From positions 1 through 64,000 of the forward strand of contig CANQOL010000004.1 of assembly GCA_947625475.1 (NCBI GenBank): a stretch of DNA of 64,000 nt. Reading direction: 5' to 3'. The notes beneath the pieces were generated by a model, which searched no databases, was not told the origin of the DNA, and was given only the letters and a program-made list of their open reading frames with translations. The first letter of the stretch is position 1, and the number at the start of each line of letters is the position of its first letter. Origin of the DNA: an uncultured Acetatifactor sp. Its GTDB lineage: Bacteria > Bacillota > Clostridia > Lachnospirales > Lachnospiraceae. The position numbers and the translations under genes are program-made. Below, piece after piece: positions 25,418-33,565 of this stretch.

Positions 25418-26929
25418 TTACTCAAACATGGCAAGCCCGTCCCGGATCAGCTCTATGATGGGCTCTGAGGTCAGGCCCAGGATCAGGTTCAGCACAATCA
25501 GGCACAGCATGGCCCAGGTCTTGGCGGGCTGCTCCCAGAGGCCGATCCTGCAGAAGCCTCTCCCGGAGAAGCGCTCTCCCCGGGCCGGCGTATAAAGAGT
25601 GATCACCGTCTTCATAAAATACAGGGCGTTGAGCACCGTGCTGACCGCCAGGACAAGCAGGGCCGGCAGCATCTTGACGAAGCTCCCCTCCACCGCCGCC
25701 TGGGCAAAGAGCAGCTTGGACACAAAGCCGGAGAAGGCCGGGATGCCCACCATGGACAGAGACCCCACCGTGAAGGCCAGGCCCGCCAGCCGGTTGCGGA
25801 AGCCCGCCCCCGTCAGATCCGCGATCTGCTTGCTGTCCCCGGAGCTGTCCGTCAGCCCGGAGGCAGAGATGAAGAGCAGGGATTTGGTCGCCGCGTGGGT
25901 CAACACATGAAACACGCTGGCCACCACGCCGCTCAGGCTCCCCAGCCCGAAGCCCATGTAAATATATCCGATCTGGGCCACTGAGGAATAGGCCACCATG
26001 CGCCTGACGTTTTTCTCCTGAATGGCGCTCACGGAGCCCATGATCATGCCCGCCAGGCCGAACACAAAGAGAATGTTGAGCACGCCGCTCTCCCGCACCA
26101 CCTCAAAGCCCACCACCCGGAAGAAGATCTTCACCAGCAGGAAGATGTAGCCCTTGGAGACCAGAGAGGAAAGGATGGCCGCGGAGGAAAGGGTGGAATA
26201 CCCGTAGGCGTCCGGCAGCCAGGCGTGGAAGGGAAACAGGGCGCTCTTGATGGCCAGCCCCACGCTCATAAGGCCCAGGGCCACCAGCAGGGGCACGCGG
26301 TAGGCTCCCGCGGCATACAGAAGGCCCACCTGCTCCTTGATATTGCTCATAAGCAGATGCCCCGTCAGGTCATAGAGGAAGCAGATCCCCAGAAGCAGCA
26401 GGCCGGACCCTAAGAGGCTCATGATCATATACCGGGTGGCCGCCTCAATAGTGCGGCCGTTCTGGCGGATCATGATCAGGCCGCAGGCGGAGATGGTGTT
26501 GATCTCCACAAACACATAGGCGGTGAACAGATCGTTGGTATAGATCAGGGCCAGCAGGGAGCACAGCAGAAGATTGACCATCACATAGTACAGATTCTGC
26601 TTGCCCTCCGGAAGCTCCAGGGCCCTCTCCCGCTCTCCGCCCAGCATGCAAAGCAGCATGACCACACAGAAAAAGAGCGCCATGCCGGCCTCCAGCACGC
26701 CCACCCGGATCTCGTTGCCCCAGGGAGCAGGGAAATGTCCCATGCGGTACACATAGGGCTCTCCCGTGCCCAGCACAAAGGCAAGCACCGCCGCGGACAT
26801 GGCCCCGATCAGGGTAATCACGGCCAGATTCACCCACTTTGCCTTCTTCCCTCCCAGGACGGAAGATAGAGGGCCGGAAAAGAGGGACAGCACAATGGAA
26901 ATAAAGGGAAAATTCTGTACAAAGGCCAT
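25418..26929 (-). CDS. mrpD: MrpD-type antiporter subunit
   Basis: This 503-residue membrane protein is closest in feel to MrpD/MnhD: VFVEINTIS with the conserved glutamate, LAIKSALFPFHAWLPDAYGYS with the conserved lysine, and SLVSKGYIF with the second lysine. It directly follows the MrpC-type subunit, the standard order in Mrp operons. The ATG lies seven bases after GGAGG and overlaps the mrpC stop; a GTG one codon earlier is possible. It should form a proton or sodium path in the complex. Confidence 0.85.
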   Translation of the reverse strand: MAFVQNFPFISIVLSLFSGPLSSVLGGKKAKWVNLAVITLIGAMSAAVLAFVLGTGEPYVYRMGHFPAPWGNEIRVGVLEAGMALFFCVVMLLCMLGGERERALELPEGKQNLYYVMVNLLLCSLLALIYTNDLFTAYVFVEINTISACGLIMIRQNGRTIEAATRYMIMSLLGSGLLLLGICFLYDLTGHLLMSNIKEQVGLLYAAGAYRVPLLVALGLMSVGLAIKSALFPFHAWLPDAYGYSTLSSAAILSSLVSKGYIFLLVKIFFRVVGFEVVRESGVLNILFVFGLAGMIMGSVSAIQEKNVRRMVAYSSVAQIGYIYMGFGLGSLSGVVASVFHVLTHAATKSLLFISASGLTDSSGDSKQIADLTGAGFRNRLAGLAFTVGSLSMVGIPAFSGFVSKLLFAQAAVEGSFVKMLPALLVLAVSTVLNALYFMKTVITLYTPARGERFSGRGFCRIGLWEQPAKTWAMLCLIVLNLILGLTSEPIIELIRDGLAMFE

Positions 26930-27306
26930 CACTTCCCCTCCTTTTTCAGCAGGGTGGAAATCTCATCCAGATCCAGGGTGTGATATCTGCGGTACAGCCG
27001 GATGGTCAGCGAGAGCATCAAGGCCGTCACCGAGACGCTCACCACGATGCCCGTCAGCACCAGGCCGCTGGGAATAGGGTTCACATAGGCCGACGCGGAG
27101 GTAATCCCGTCCGTGACAATGGGCGCCTTCCTGCCCACGATATAGCCCTTCAGGGCCAGGAACAGATACGTGGAGGTATCCATGATATTCATGCCGATGA
27201 TCTTCTTGATCAGATTCTTGTGCAAAAGCAGGTTGGAAAAGCCGATGCCGAACAGCAGCATGGCCACCCCTTCCTCATAATTGCTCAGCAGGTTGGAAAG
27301 ATCCAT
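26929..27306 (-). CDS. mrpC: MrpC/NuoK-like subunit
   Basis: This is a small membrane protein of about 125 residues with three predicted helices. GVAMLLFGIGFSNLLLHKNLIKKIIGMNIMDTS matches the MnhC/NuoK pattern over its length. The chosen ATG follows GGAGATTAAC. Four more codons, or eighteen, are open upstream, but that stretch is part of a repeated palindromic element, not conserved protein. The charged tail (LDLDEISTLLKKEGK) is cytoplasmic. The subunit sits between the MrpB-type and MrpD-type genes as in classical Mrp operons. Confidence 0.85.
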   Translation of the reverse strand: MDLSNLLSNYEEGVAMLLFGIGFSNLLLHKNLIKKIIGMNIMDTSTYLFLALKGYIVGRKAPIVTDGITSASAYVNPIPSGLVLTGIVVSVSVTALMLSLTIRLYRRYHTLDLDEISTLLKKEGK

Positions 27307-27309
27307 GTT

Positions 27310-27435
27310 AATCTCCATTCCGGAACGCTTTGCGCGACGGGGCAATGAGAAGTTTCTCATCTGCCATCAGGAGAATTTGCAGCGCTCCGGCACAAATTCT
27401 CCTGTGAAAAATCAGCACATCCGTGTGATTTTTCA
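27310..27435. repeat. Palindromic intergenic element inside the antiporter operon
   Basis: Two consecutive hairpins are visible: 11-bp arms at 27369-27379 and 27393-27403, and 10-bp arms at 27405-27414 and 27426-27435. They are followed by a stretch ending CCGGAATGG just before the mrpC ribosome site. From memory, similar palindromes are dispersed in Lachnospiraceae genomes. Confidence 0.55.
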
Positions 27436-27437
27436 AT

Positions 27438-28403
27438 CTAGTAACCTCCCTTCCGGAACATCACATAAAAGGTGTACATGGTCCCGGATACCACCACGCC
27501 CACGCAGATATTCAGCACCAAAATCAGGCCGCTGCTCAGGATCGCTCCCGGCGTGCCCAGAGGAATCACGCTTTCGATGCCGTTGGCCCCGGTGTAAAAG
27601 GAATAGCTCTTGGCCAGGGCATAGCAGGCCAGGGCTGAAAAGCTCATGATCTTATAGGTTTTGGCGGTAAAAAACCGCTCCGTTTTGGCAAAGCCGAAGG
27701 CGTTCAGGTACAGGATCAGCCCCGCCCCGATGACGGCCCCGCCGGAGAATCCACCGCCGGGCCCTAAGTGCCCTCCCAGGATAATATAAATGCCGAAGAT
27801 TATGATCAGGGGCACCAGCACTCTGGCCGCCGTCTGCAGGATAATATCGTTTTTGGGCTCATAGAGACGGTCGTTCTCCTCTTCGCCCTTTTTCTTTCCC
27901 TTTCCCGGGTCCACCCGCAGCAGGATCAGCACCGTGCAGGTGGCGATAAAGAGCACATGGGATTCCCCCAGGGTGTCGAAAGCCCTGTAGTCCAGGATCA
28001 TGCCCGTCACCAGGTTTACCGCCCCGGTTTCCTCCAGGCCCTTCTCCACATAGCGCTCATACACCTCGTTGTTGACCGGCTTCTCCCCCTTCCCCTCCGT
28101 AGGAAGGTAGGATACCGCCGCCAGGAGAAGTCCCACCAGCACCACGCAGAAGACCACGCAGAAAACCCGGTAGACCTTTTGGAAGAGCCGCACCTCCGTG
28201 TTGTTTTCGATGTCATAGATGCGCTCATAGAGCTTCTCCCGGTCCTCCTCCCTCTGCTGCTGTTCCTCAATATCCTCCTGCAGGATCTGCTGGGGCTTCA
28301 TCTCCAGCTTTCCCACAAAGGGGTCGGGGCTTCCCGACAGCCAGCAGCCCAGCCGGTAGGACAGGGTCTTTTCATATTCCTGCGGGGAAAGCTTCTTACT
28401 CAT
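27438..28403 (-). CDS. mrpB: MbhE-MrpB fusion antiporter subunit
   Basis: This protein has 321 residues. A cytoplasmic N-terminal segment (1-75) is rich in E, Q and R. A helix near 80-97 and VNLVTGMILDYRAFDTLGE near 130-150 match the MbhE domain found at the end of MrpA. From about 190 the MnhB domain follows, with the motif GGHLGPGGGFSGGAVIGAGLIL. The gene overlaps the stop of the MbhD-type gene. Together with that gene it supplies what the C-terminal part of MrpA supplies in other bacteria. The acidic N-terminal extension is unusual. Confidence 0.82.
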   Translation of the reverse strand: MSKKLSPQEYEKTLSYRLGCWLSGSPDPFVGKLEMKPQQILQEDIEEQQQREEDREKLYERIYDIENNTEVRLFQKVYRVFCVVFCVVLVGLLLAAVSYLPTEGKGEKPVNNEVYERYVEKGLEETGAVNLVTGMILDYRAFDTLGESHVLFIATCTVLILLRVDPGKGKKKGEEENDRLYEPKNDIILQTAARVLVPLIIIFGIYIILGGHLGPGGGFSGGAVIGAGLILYLNAFGFAKTERFFTAKTYKIMSFSALACYALAKSYSFYTGANGIESVIPLGTPGAILSSGLILVLNICVGVVVSGTMYTFYVMFRKGGY

Positions 28404-28677
28404 CCTTCTCCTCCCCCTCCTTTTCCTCCCGGTCAGAGCCGATCATAGCCTGGATCTTCTTTAAGGTCAAAAAGAACAGCACGCTGGTGATGCCCGCTCC
28501 CACCGCCGCCTCCGTGATGGCCAGGTCCGGGGATTCCAGCAGAATCCAGATCACCGACATGACCAGGCTGTAGGACATAAAGATCAAAATCGAATTGAGC
28601 AGGTTTTTGGACAGGCTCACCGAGACGGCGCACACCACCAGAAAACCCAGCAGAAGATAGGTAAATACCTGCATCAT
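28396..28677 (-). CDS. MbhD-type (DUF4040) subunit
   Basis: This 93-residue protein has three predicted helices. The central SPDLAITEAAVGAGITSVLFFLTLKKI pattern is typical of the MbhD domain that is fused into MrpA in many bacteria and free in Mbh/Mbs complexes. The start ATG overlaps the mrpG stop and the end overlaps mrpB. The acidic tail is cytoplasmic. Its separation from an ND5-like protein makes this operon resemble Mbh-type organisation. Confidence 0.8.
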   Translation of the reverse strand: MMQVFTYLLLGFLVVCAVSVSLSKNLLNSILIFMSYSLVMSVIWILLESPDLAITEAAVGAGITSVLFFLTLKKIQAMIGSDREEKEGEEKDE

Positions 28678-29039
28678 TTCTCTCCCTCCTTCAGCTCATC
28701 CTCCAGCTCCTTTAAGGGCAGCCGCCGGTAATGTTTCTCCCCCTCCTGATCCGTGGTCACCTCCAGCCGGGCGATCAGATGGGAGGCCGTGGGCGAAGAA
28801 AACCAAAGAAACACAATCACCAGAAAGAGCTTCAGGGAGGTGAGATTGGCCCCGCTGATCAGGATCAGCCCCGCCAGGGAAAAGCCGATGCCCAGGGTGT
28901 CTCCCATGGCCGCCGCGTGCATGCGGTTGAGCACATACTTAAATCGGAAGACACCGATCATCTCCACCACGAAGATGCCCAGTCCCATCAGCAAAAGTGC
29001 GCTGCCCCCCAGAAAACGGATCCACTCAAACGCCGCCAT
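28674..29039 (-). CDS. mrpG: MrpG-type subunit
   Basis: The protein has 121 residues with three helices. GLGIFVVEMIGVFRFKYVLNRMHAAAMGDTLGIGFSL is characteristic of MnhG/PhaG subunits. The start chosen is MAAFEW, which follows AAGGAGG; fifteen more codons upstream are open but highly basic and lie within mrpF. It overlaps the end of mrpF by 14 bp and the start of the MbhD-type gene. The C-terminal 35 residues are charged and cytoplasmic. Confidence 0.82.
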   Translation of the reverse strand: MAAFEWIRFLGGSALLLMGLGIFVVEMIGVFRFKYVLNRMHAAAMGDTLGIGFSLAGLILISGANLTSLKLFLVIVFLWFSSPTASHLIARLEVTTDQEGEKHYRRLPLKELEDELKEGEK

Positions 29040-29364
29040 CCTTCTTATCCTCCTTCTCTCTCTCTTTTTTCTCCAGGTACACACCCATATATACCTTGGA
29101 CAGGACGATAACCGCCAGGAAGCTGATCATGGCGTAGATCAGGCAGATATCCACCAGATATCCCTCCTCCAGCATCAGGGCCAGTATGGCGATCATCACC
29201 ATGACCATGGTGCCCATCATGTTTACGGCCACGATCCGGTCCGCGATCCGGGGCCCTATGATGGCCCGGATCAGGCAGAGCATCAGCATCGCCGCCAAAA
29301 ACACCAGCGCCAGGGTAAACACAATATGATAGGCCTGCTCCAGGCCCGGTATCCCTCTTCCCAT
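29026..29364 (-). CDS. mrpF: MrpF-type subunit
   Basis: A protein of about 112 residues with three helices. RAIIGPRIADRIVAVNMMGTM is the signature of MnhF/PhaF. The chosen ATG lies six bases after AAGGAG; a GTG eight codons earlier lacks a ribosome site. The C-terminal end is a run of charged residues (KKEREKEDKK) in the cytoplasm. It follows mrpE by 60 bp. Confidence 0.82.
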   Translation of the reverse strand: MGRGIPGLEQAYHIVFTLALVFLAAMLMLCLIRAIIGPRIADRIVAVNMMGTMVMVMIAILALMLEEGYLVDICLIYAMISFLAVIVLSKVYMGVYLEKKEREKEDKKDGGV

Positions 29365-29424
29365 TTTCCTCTCCTTCCCGGCACTCACGGCACCCGCCTC
29401 TGTATCCGCCCCCTGGCGGCCGGC

Positions 29425-29898
29425 CTACCGGAGCTCCAGCTTCCGCAGCAGTTCCACAAACACGGAACGGTCCATGCCCTCCGCCAGGCTCTCGTCCAGG
29501 CAGTGCACCACATACTGGGAGCCCGACGGGGAATTCTCCAGGGAGACCGTGATGGTCCCCGGCGTCAGCGTGATGGCGTTGGCCAGCAGGGCCTGTCCCG
29601 CGGGAGTCTCCATGGGAGCCTCAAAGCTCACCAGGGCAGGCTGTATCTCCTCCCGCTCCGAGAGGATCAGGCGGATTACCGTAAAGTTGGCCTTTACGAT
29701 CTCCTTCACCAGCACAAAGGCATACCGCAGGAAGCCGGGAATGCTTCTGAGCACCTTCCGCTCCTTTGCCAGGCTGTAGTCCATAAACCGGCAGGTGAAG
29801 GCAAGGAGCAGGGCGGCGATTCCCAATCCGAACAGGCAGATCTCCACAGTGACCTTTCCGTTGAAAATAATCCACAGCACAAAATACAGCAAATACAT
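29425..29898 (-). CDS. mrpE: MrpE-type subunit
   Basis: This 157-residue protein has two N-terminal helices followed by a soluble domain. NAITLTPGTITVSLE is the hallmark of MnhE/PhaE, and VHCLDES near the end fits the family. It is the first gene of the operon, about 30 bp after a TATAAA -10 element. In Mrp complexes this subunit bridges the two halves of the membrane assembly. Order E-F-G-MbhD-MbhE/B-C-D is that of archaeal-type Mrp/Mbh modules. Confidence 0.85.
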   Translation of the reverse strand: MYLLYFVLWIIFNGKVTVEICLFGLGIAALLLAFTCRFMDYSLAKERKVLRSIPGFLRYAFVLVKEIVKANFTVIRLILSEREEIQPALVSFEAPMETPAGQALLANAITLTPGTITVSLENSPSGSQYVVHCLDESLAEGMDRSVFVELLRKLELR

Positions 29899-29930
29899 AC
29901 TGAGCCACCTCTCTCTTAGGTCTCATCCAT

Positions 29931-29961
29931 TTTATACCCTATTTCCCGGCTCGTCCAGCAA
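29931..29961 (-). promoter_or_regulatory. Probable promoter of the antiporter operon
   Basis: On the minus strand TATAAA (29931-29936) is preceded 19 bp upstream by TTGCTG. The -10 is strong and the -35 spacing long, so the -35 is uncertain. Confidence 0.45.
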
Positions 29962-30055
29962 AAAAATTTCCATATTTTCCCCAGGTTCCACCCAAATTCT
30001 TTCAATTTTTACCAGAAAACCCTTCCGAAAACAAAGTCCTCTCCCAAAAGAGCAC

Positions 30056-30084
30056 TTGATTCTCTCTCCCCCCTCAGTTAAAAT
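30056..30084 (+). promoter_or_regulatory. Promoter of the DUF1538-PII operon
   Basis: TTGATT (30056-30061), a 17-bp spacer and TAAAAT (30079-30084) lie 34 bp before the TTG start. An AAGGAG site follows at 30101. Confidence 0.75.
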
Positions 30085-30117
30085 AGAAGAAACAAGTAAA
30101 AAGGAGCTGTCCTTCCC

Positions 30118-31644
30118 TTGAACCGTTCCAAGCTGAGAGAAAAACTGAATGAGACGCTGAAGGCCGTCTTTCCCATCCTGGCCATCGTGCTCCTTTTGTG
30201 CTTTACCATCGCCCCCATCTCCCCCGGCATCCTGACGACCTTTTTGATGGGCGCGGCGCTCCTGATCCTGGGAATGCTCCTGTTCTCCTTCGGGGTGGAG
30301 ATGTCCATGACTCCCATGGGAGAGCGGGTGGGCACCGTTATGACCAAAAGGCGGAGCCTGACCCTCATGGTGTCGGCCAGCTTTATCCTGGGGCTGATTA
30401 TCACGGTATCCGAGCCGGACCTTCAGGTGCTGGCCCGCCAGGTCCCCTCCATCCCCAGCCCGGTCATCATCCTGACGGTGGCGGCGGGAGTGGGCGCCTT
30501 TCTGGTGGCGGCCGTGCTGCGCATGCTCTTCGGCATCCCCCTCTCCCATATGCTCATGGGCTTTTATCTGCTGGTCTTTCTCCTGACCCTTTTCGTGCAG
30601 GCGGATTTCCTGGCGGTGGCCTTTGACTCCGGAGGCGTCACCACCGGTCCCATGACGGTGCCCTTCATCATGGCCCTGGGCATAGGCATCTCCGCCATCC
30701 GAAGCGATAAGCACGCGGCGGACGACAGCTTCGGCCTGGTGTCCCTGTGCTCCGTGGGCCCCATTCTGGCGGTGCTGATCCTGGGCATGATCTACCGCCC
30801 GGACCAGACCCAGAGCGTATCCCAGACAATCCCCCACATTGACAACACCGTGGATCTGCGGAGGCTCTTCACCGGCCAGATTCCCACCTATTTAAAGGAA
30901 ATGGCCCTCTCCCTCCTGCCCATTGTGATCTTTTTTGCCCTCTTCCAGCTTCTCTCCAGAGACATGCAGAAAAAGGCCCTGATCAAGATCGGCATCGGGC
31001 TGGCCTACACCTATGGAGGGCTGGTGCTGTTTCTCACGGGGGTAAACGTGGGCTTCATGCCCGCCGGCAGCTATCTGGGCCAGACCATCGCCTCCCTGCC
31101 CTACGCCTGGGTGATCATCCCCATCGGAATGGTCATCGGCTACTTTATCGTGCGGGCGGAGCCGGCCGTGTTTGTGCTCACCAGGCAGGTGGAGGAGATG
31201 ACCTCCGGAGCGGTTTCGGCCAGGGCCATGGGGCTCTCTCTCTCCGTCGGCGTGTCCCTTTCCATCGGCATCGCCATGCTCCGGGTCCTGACGGGGATTT
31301 CCATCATGTGGTTCATCCTGCCCGGCTACGGGACCGCCCTGCTGCTGAGTCTGTTCGTGCCCAAGATCTTCACCGCCATCGCCTTTGACTCCGGCGGCGT
31401 GGCCTCCGGTCCCATGACGGCCACCTTCCTGCTGCCCTTCGCCATGGGGGCCTGCCAGGCGGCGGGAGGGAATCTGATCACCGACGCCTTCGGCGTGGTA
31501 GCCATGGTGGCCATGACGCCCCTGATCACCATCCAGGTGATGGGGCTGGTGTTCCGGCTGGGAGAGAGCCGCCGCCACAGAAACGCCCTGGAGGGAGCGC
31601 TGTCCTTAGGCTCCTTCGGGGACAGGGAGATTATAGAACTGTAA
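30118..31644 (+). CDS. DUF1538 membrane protein
   Basis: This is a 508-residue polytopic membrane protein made of two homologous halves. Each carries the DUF1538 signature AFDSGGVxxGPMT (near residues 170 and 424). The repeat implies an internally symmetric transporter or channel. It starts with TTG eleven bases after AAGGAG. It is co-transcribed with a PII-like gene, a recurring pairing for this family, so the PII protein may gate it in response to a ligand. The transported substrate is unknown. The divergent antiporter operon hints at ion physiology, which is inference. Confidence 0.85.
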   Translation: MNRSKLREKLNETLKAVFPILAIVLLLCFTIAPISPGILTTFLMGAALLILGMLLFSFGVEMSMTPMGERVGTVMTKRRSLTLMVSASFILGLIITVSEPDLQVLARQVPSIPSPVIILTVAAGVGAFLVAAVLRMLFGIPLSHMLMGFYLLVFLLTLFVQADFLAVAFDSGGVTTGPMTVPFIMALGIGISAIRSDKHAADDSFGLVSLCSVGPILAVLILGMIYRPDQTQSVSQTIPHIDNTVDLRRLFTGQIPTYLKEMALSLLPIVIFFALFQLLSRDMQKKALIKIGIGLAYTYGGLVLFLTGVNVGFMPAGSYLGQTIASLPYAWVIIPIGMVIGYFIVRAEPAVFVLTRQVEEMTSGAVSARAMGLSLSVGVSLSIGIAMLRVLTGISIMWFILPGYGTALLLSLFVPKIFTAIAFDSGGVASGPMTATFLLPFAMGACQAAGGNLITDAFGVVAMVAMTPLITIQVMGLVFRLGESRRHRNALEGALSLGSFGDREIIEL

Positions 31645-31650
31645 TTGGGC

Positions 31651-31691
31651 CCCGTTTATGCCCCGGCTGATTCCCCGGCGGCATAAGCGGG
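31651..31691 (+). other. Intergenic hairpin between the DUF1538 and PII genes
   Basis: Arms CCCGTTTATGCC and GGCATAAGCGGG pair with a single mismatch. No T run follows, so it is more likely an mRNA processing or stability element than a terminator. Confidence 0.5.
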
Positions 31692-31718
31692 CAGCCTTCA
31701 CCGATACGAGGCATTGCA

Positions 31719-32396
31719 ATGGGAAAGCTGTATCTGACAACCACCATCGTAGACCGGAAAAACGGAGAAAAATACGCCAGGCTTTACAGGGACTGCCACC
31801 TGACGGTCACCTTCATCACCTTAGGCTCCGGCACCGCATCCAGCGAAATGCTGGACTACTTAGGGCTGGAGGCCACGGAAAAGACTGTTATCTTTTCCGT
31901 CCAGGAGGAGGAGGTCTGGCTGAATCTGAAAAAGCAGCTGCGCCAAAAGCTGCACATTGACGCTCCCGGCGGGGGCGTGGCCTTCACTGTCCCCATGAGC
32001 AGTATCGGAGGAAGGAAGACCCTGCAGTTCCTGCTGGAGAAGGAGAGCTATCAAAGGGAGGAGGAATCTGTCTTGAAGGATACGGTGCATGAACTGATCA
32101 TCGTCATCGCCAACAGAGGATATATCGAGCCGGTTATGGAAGCGGCCAGAGAAGCGGGGGCCTACGGAGGCACCGTGATCCAGGCCAAGGGCACCGGCAT
32201 GGAGCAGGCGGAAAAATTCATGGGGGTCTCCCTGGCCACGGAGAAGGAAGTGATCTTCATCGTCACCCGCAGGGAGCAGAAAAACGCTATTATGCAGGCC
32301 GTCATGGAGAAGGCCGGAACGGACACCCCCGCCAAGGCCATTGTCTTCTCCCTGCCCGTCACGGACACGGCGGGGCTGCGGCTGATTGAGGACTGA
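31719..32396 (+). CDS. Double-domain PII-like signalling protein
   Basis: The 225-residue protein contains two PII-like (ferredoxin-fold) units. The first, about 1-100, has KLYLTTTIVDRKNGEKYARLYRD. The second, about 118-220, has ELIIVIANRGYIEPVMEAAREAGAYGGTVIQAKGTG, which matches the classical PII T-loop region in position. The GlnB uridylylation tyrosine is not evident. It lies 74 bp behind the DUF1538 gene and probably regulates that membrane protein by ligand-dependent binding. Which nucleotide or metabolite it senses is unknown. Confidence 0.75.
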   Translation: MGKLYLTTTIVDRKNGEKYARLYRDCHLTVTFITLGSGTASSEMLDYLGLEATEKTVIFSVQEEEVWLNLKKQLRQKLHIDAPGGGVAFTVPMSSIGGRKTLQFLLEKESYQREEESVLKDTVHELIIVIANRGYIEPVMEAAREAGAYGGTVIQAKGTGMEQAEKFMGVSLATEKEVIFIVTRREQKNAIMQAVMEKAGTDTPAKAIVFSLPVTDTAGLRLIED

Positions 32397-32436
32397 ATAG
32401 AATAGAACATTTTACTCACTTCGGGTTAAAATAGTC

Positions 32437-32465
32437 TTTACATCCCGCTCTGAATATGTTATAAA
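32437..32465 (+). promoter_or_regulatory. Promoter of the coiled-coil gene
   Basis: TTTACA (32437-32442), a 17-bp spacer and TATAAA (32460-32465) are followed by AAAGGAGG at 32480. Confidence 0.7.
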
Positions 32466-32496
32466 TATAACACCATATTTGAAAGGAGGTGTTATT

Positions 32497-33390
32497 ATGA
32501 CAAACGGTGAAAAGTTGGATCTGATGCTGGAGAAACTGACCGGCCTTGACGGAAAGGTTGACCGGCTCGAGGGGAAAGTATCTGCGCTCGACGAAAAGGT
32601 AACCGCAATTGACGGAAAGGTAACGGTACTTGACGGAAAAGTTTCTGTGCTTGAAGGGAAATTTTCTGAACTTGACGGGAAGGTAACCGCACTTGACAAA
32701 AAGGTAAATGCGCTTGACGAAAAGGTAAATGCGCTTGACGAAAAGGTAACCGCACTTGACGGAAAAGTTTTTGTGCTTGAAGAGAAATTTTCTGAACTTG
32801 ATGAAAAGGTAAACCTGCTTGATGGGAAAGTTTCTGCGCTTGAGGGAAAAGTTTCGGAACTCGGCGGAGAGGTAACCAGGCTTGGCAAAGAAGTAGCTGC
32901 GCTTGACGGAAAGGTAACCGCACTTGACGGAAAAGTTTCTGCGCTTGGCGGAGAGGTAACCGCACTTGACGGAAAAGTTTCTGCGCTTGGCGGAGAGGTA
33001 ACCGCACTTAACGGAAAATTTTCCGCGCTTGGCGGAGAGGTAACCGCACTTGACGGAAAAGTTTCTGCGCTTGACGGAAAGGTAACCGCACTTGACGGAA
33101 AAGTTTCTGCGCTTGGCGGAGAGGTAACCAGGTTCCATACAGAGATGACCGCCCTGAGGGCTGACGTAAAGGATACCCGGGAAAAAGTTACAAGAATTGA
33201 TCTGACTCTGGAAAATGAAATCCGGATCAATATTCAGAGAGTTGCCGAAGGACATCTGGATCTCTCCAGGAATCTGCATGACGCCATGATGCCCAGCAAT
33301 GAAATCGAGATGCTTTCCATCAGGGTAAGGATGCTGGAAACAGATATGCAGGGGTTGAAGGACAAAAACTCCCAGCGTGTCACTGCGTAG
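32497..33390 (+). CDS. Heptad-repeat coiled-coil protein
   Basis: The 297-residue protein is almost entirely a coiled coil from about residue 12 to 220. It is made of some thirty near-perfect heptads of the form LDGKVxA, with hydrophobic residues at positions 1 and 5. The remaining 80 residues (TRIDLTLENEIRINIQ onwards) are a more ordinary helical tail. No signal peptide or membrane segment is present, so it is probably cytoplasmic. The ATG lies seven bases after AAAGGAGGTG. It resembles small Lachnospiraceae proteins beginning MTNxEK with a short coil, here greatly expanded. Its function is unknown. Confidence 0.8.
   Translation: MTNGEKLDLMLEKLTGLDGKVDRLEGKVSALDEKVTAIDGKVTVLDGKVSVLEGKFSELDGKVTALDKKVNALDEKVNALDEKVTALDGKVFVLEEKFSELDEKVNLLDGKVSALEGKVSELGGEVTRLGKEVAALDGKVTALDGKVSALGGEVTALDGKVSALGGEVTALNGKFSALGGEVTALDGKVSALDGKVTALDGKVSALGGEVTRFHTEMTALRADVKDTREKVTRIDLTLENEIRINIQRVAEGHLDLSRNLHDAMMPSNEIEMLSIRVRMLETDMQGLKDKNSQRVTA
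32560..33130 (+). repeat. 21-bp tandem repeats coding heptads
   Basis: Consecutive units of about 21 bp such as CTTGACGGAAAAGTTTCTGCG recur through the gene, some blocks (e.g. 32925-33060) nearly identical. This should be prone to copy-number change by slippage or recombination. Confidence 0.85.
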
Positions 33391-33565
33391 AAATGCCATC
33401 GTTTCTAGAAATGCCGCCGCATCATAGTTTTCCTCCACAAAATTCCTTTTTTCTAGTATTGTCCTTTAAATCTACTGATGTGTCATTCATTTTTTGCAAT
33501 CTCCATAGAATCTTCAAAATTATACCCTATTATGATTTCAAAATTCAAAAGAAGGAGTCAGCCAT

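Noticed and set aside
21575-25595. Very long plus-strand open frames (21575-23902 and 23787-25595)
   Set aside because: They are antisense to the ND-like antiporter genes, rich in H, Q, G and R with no domain or membrane pattern, and are explained by GC-rich codons of the opposite strand.
20213-29898. A complete membrane-bound hydrogenase or complex I operon
   Set aside because: Only membrane-arm subunits occur; no NiFe, NADH- or quinone-binding subunits are in the block.
29932-30837. Minus-strand open frame rich in H, G and Q
   Set aside because: It mirrors the DUF1538 gene and crosses its promoter; the opposite strand has strong family signatures.
32412-33438. Repeat-rich minus-strand frames and a CRISPR-like look
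   Set aside because: The 21-bp units are contiguous heptad codons without unique spacers; the antisense frames only mirror the coiled-coil gene.
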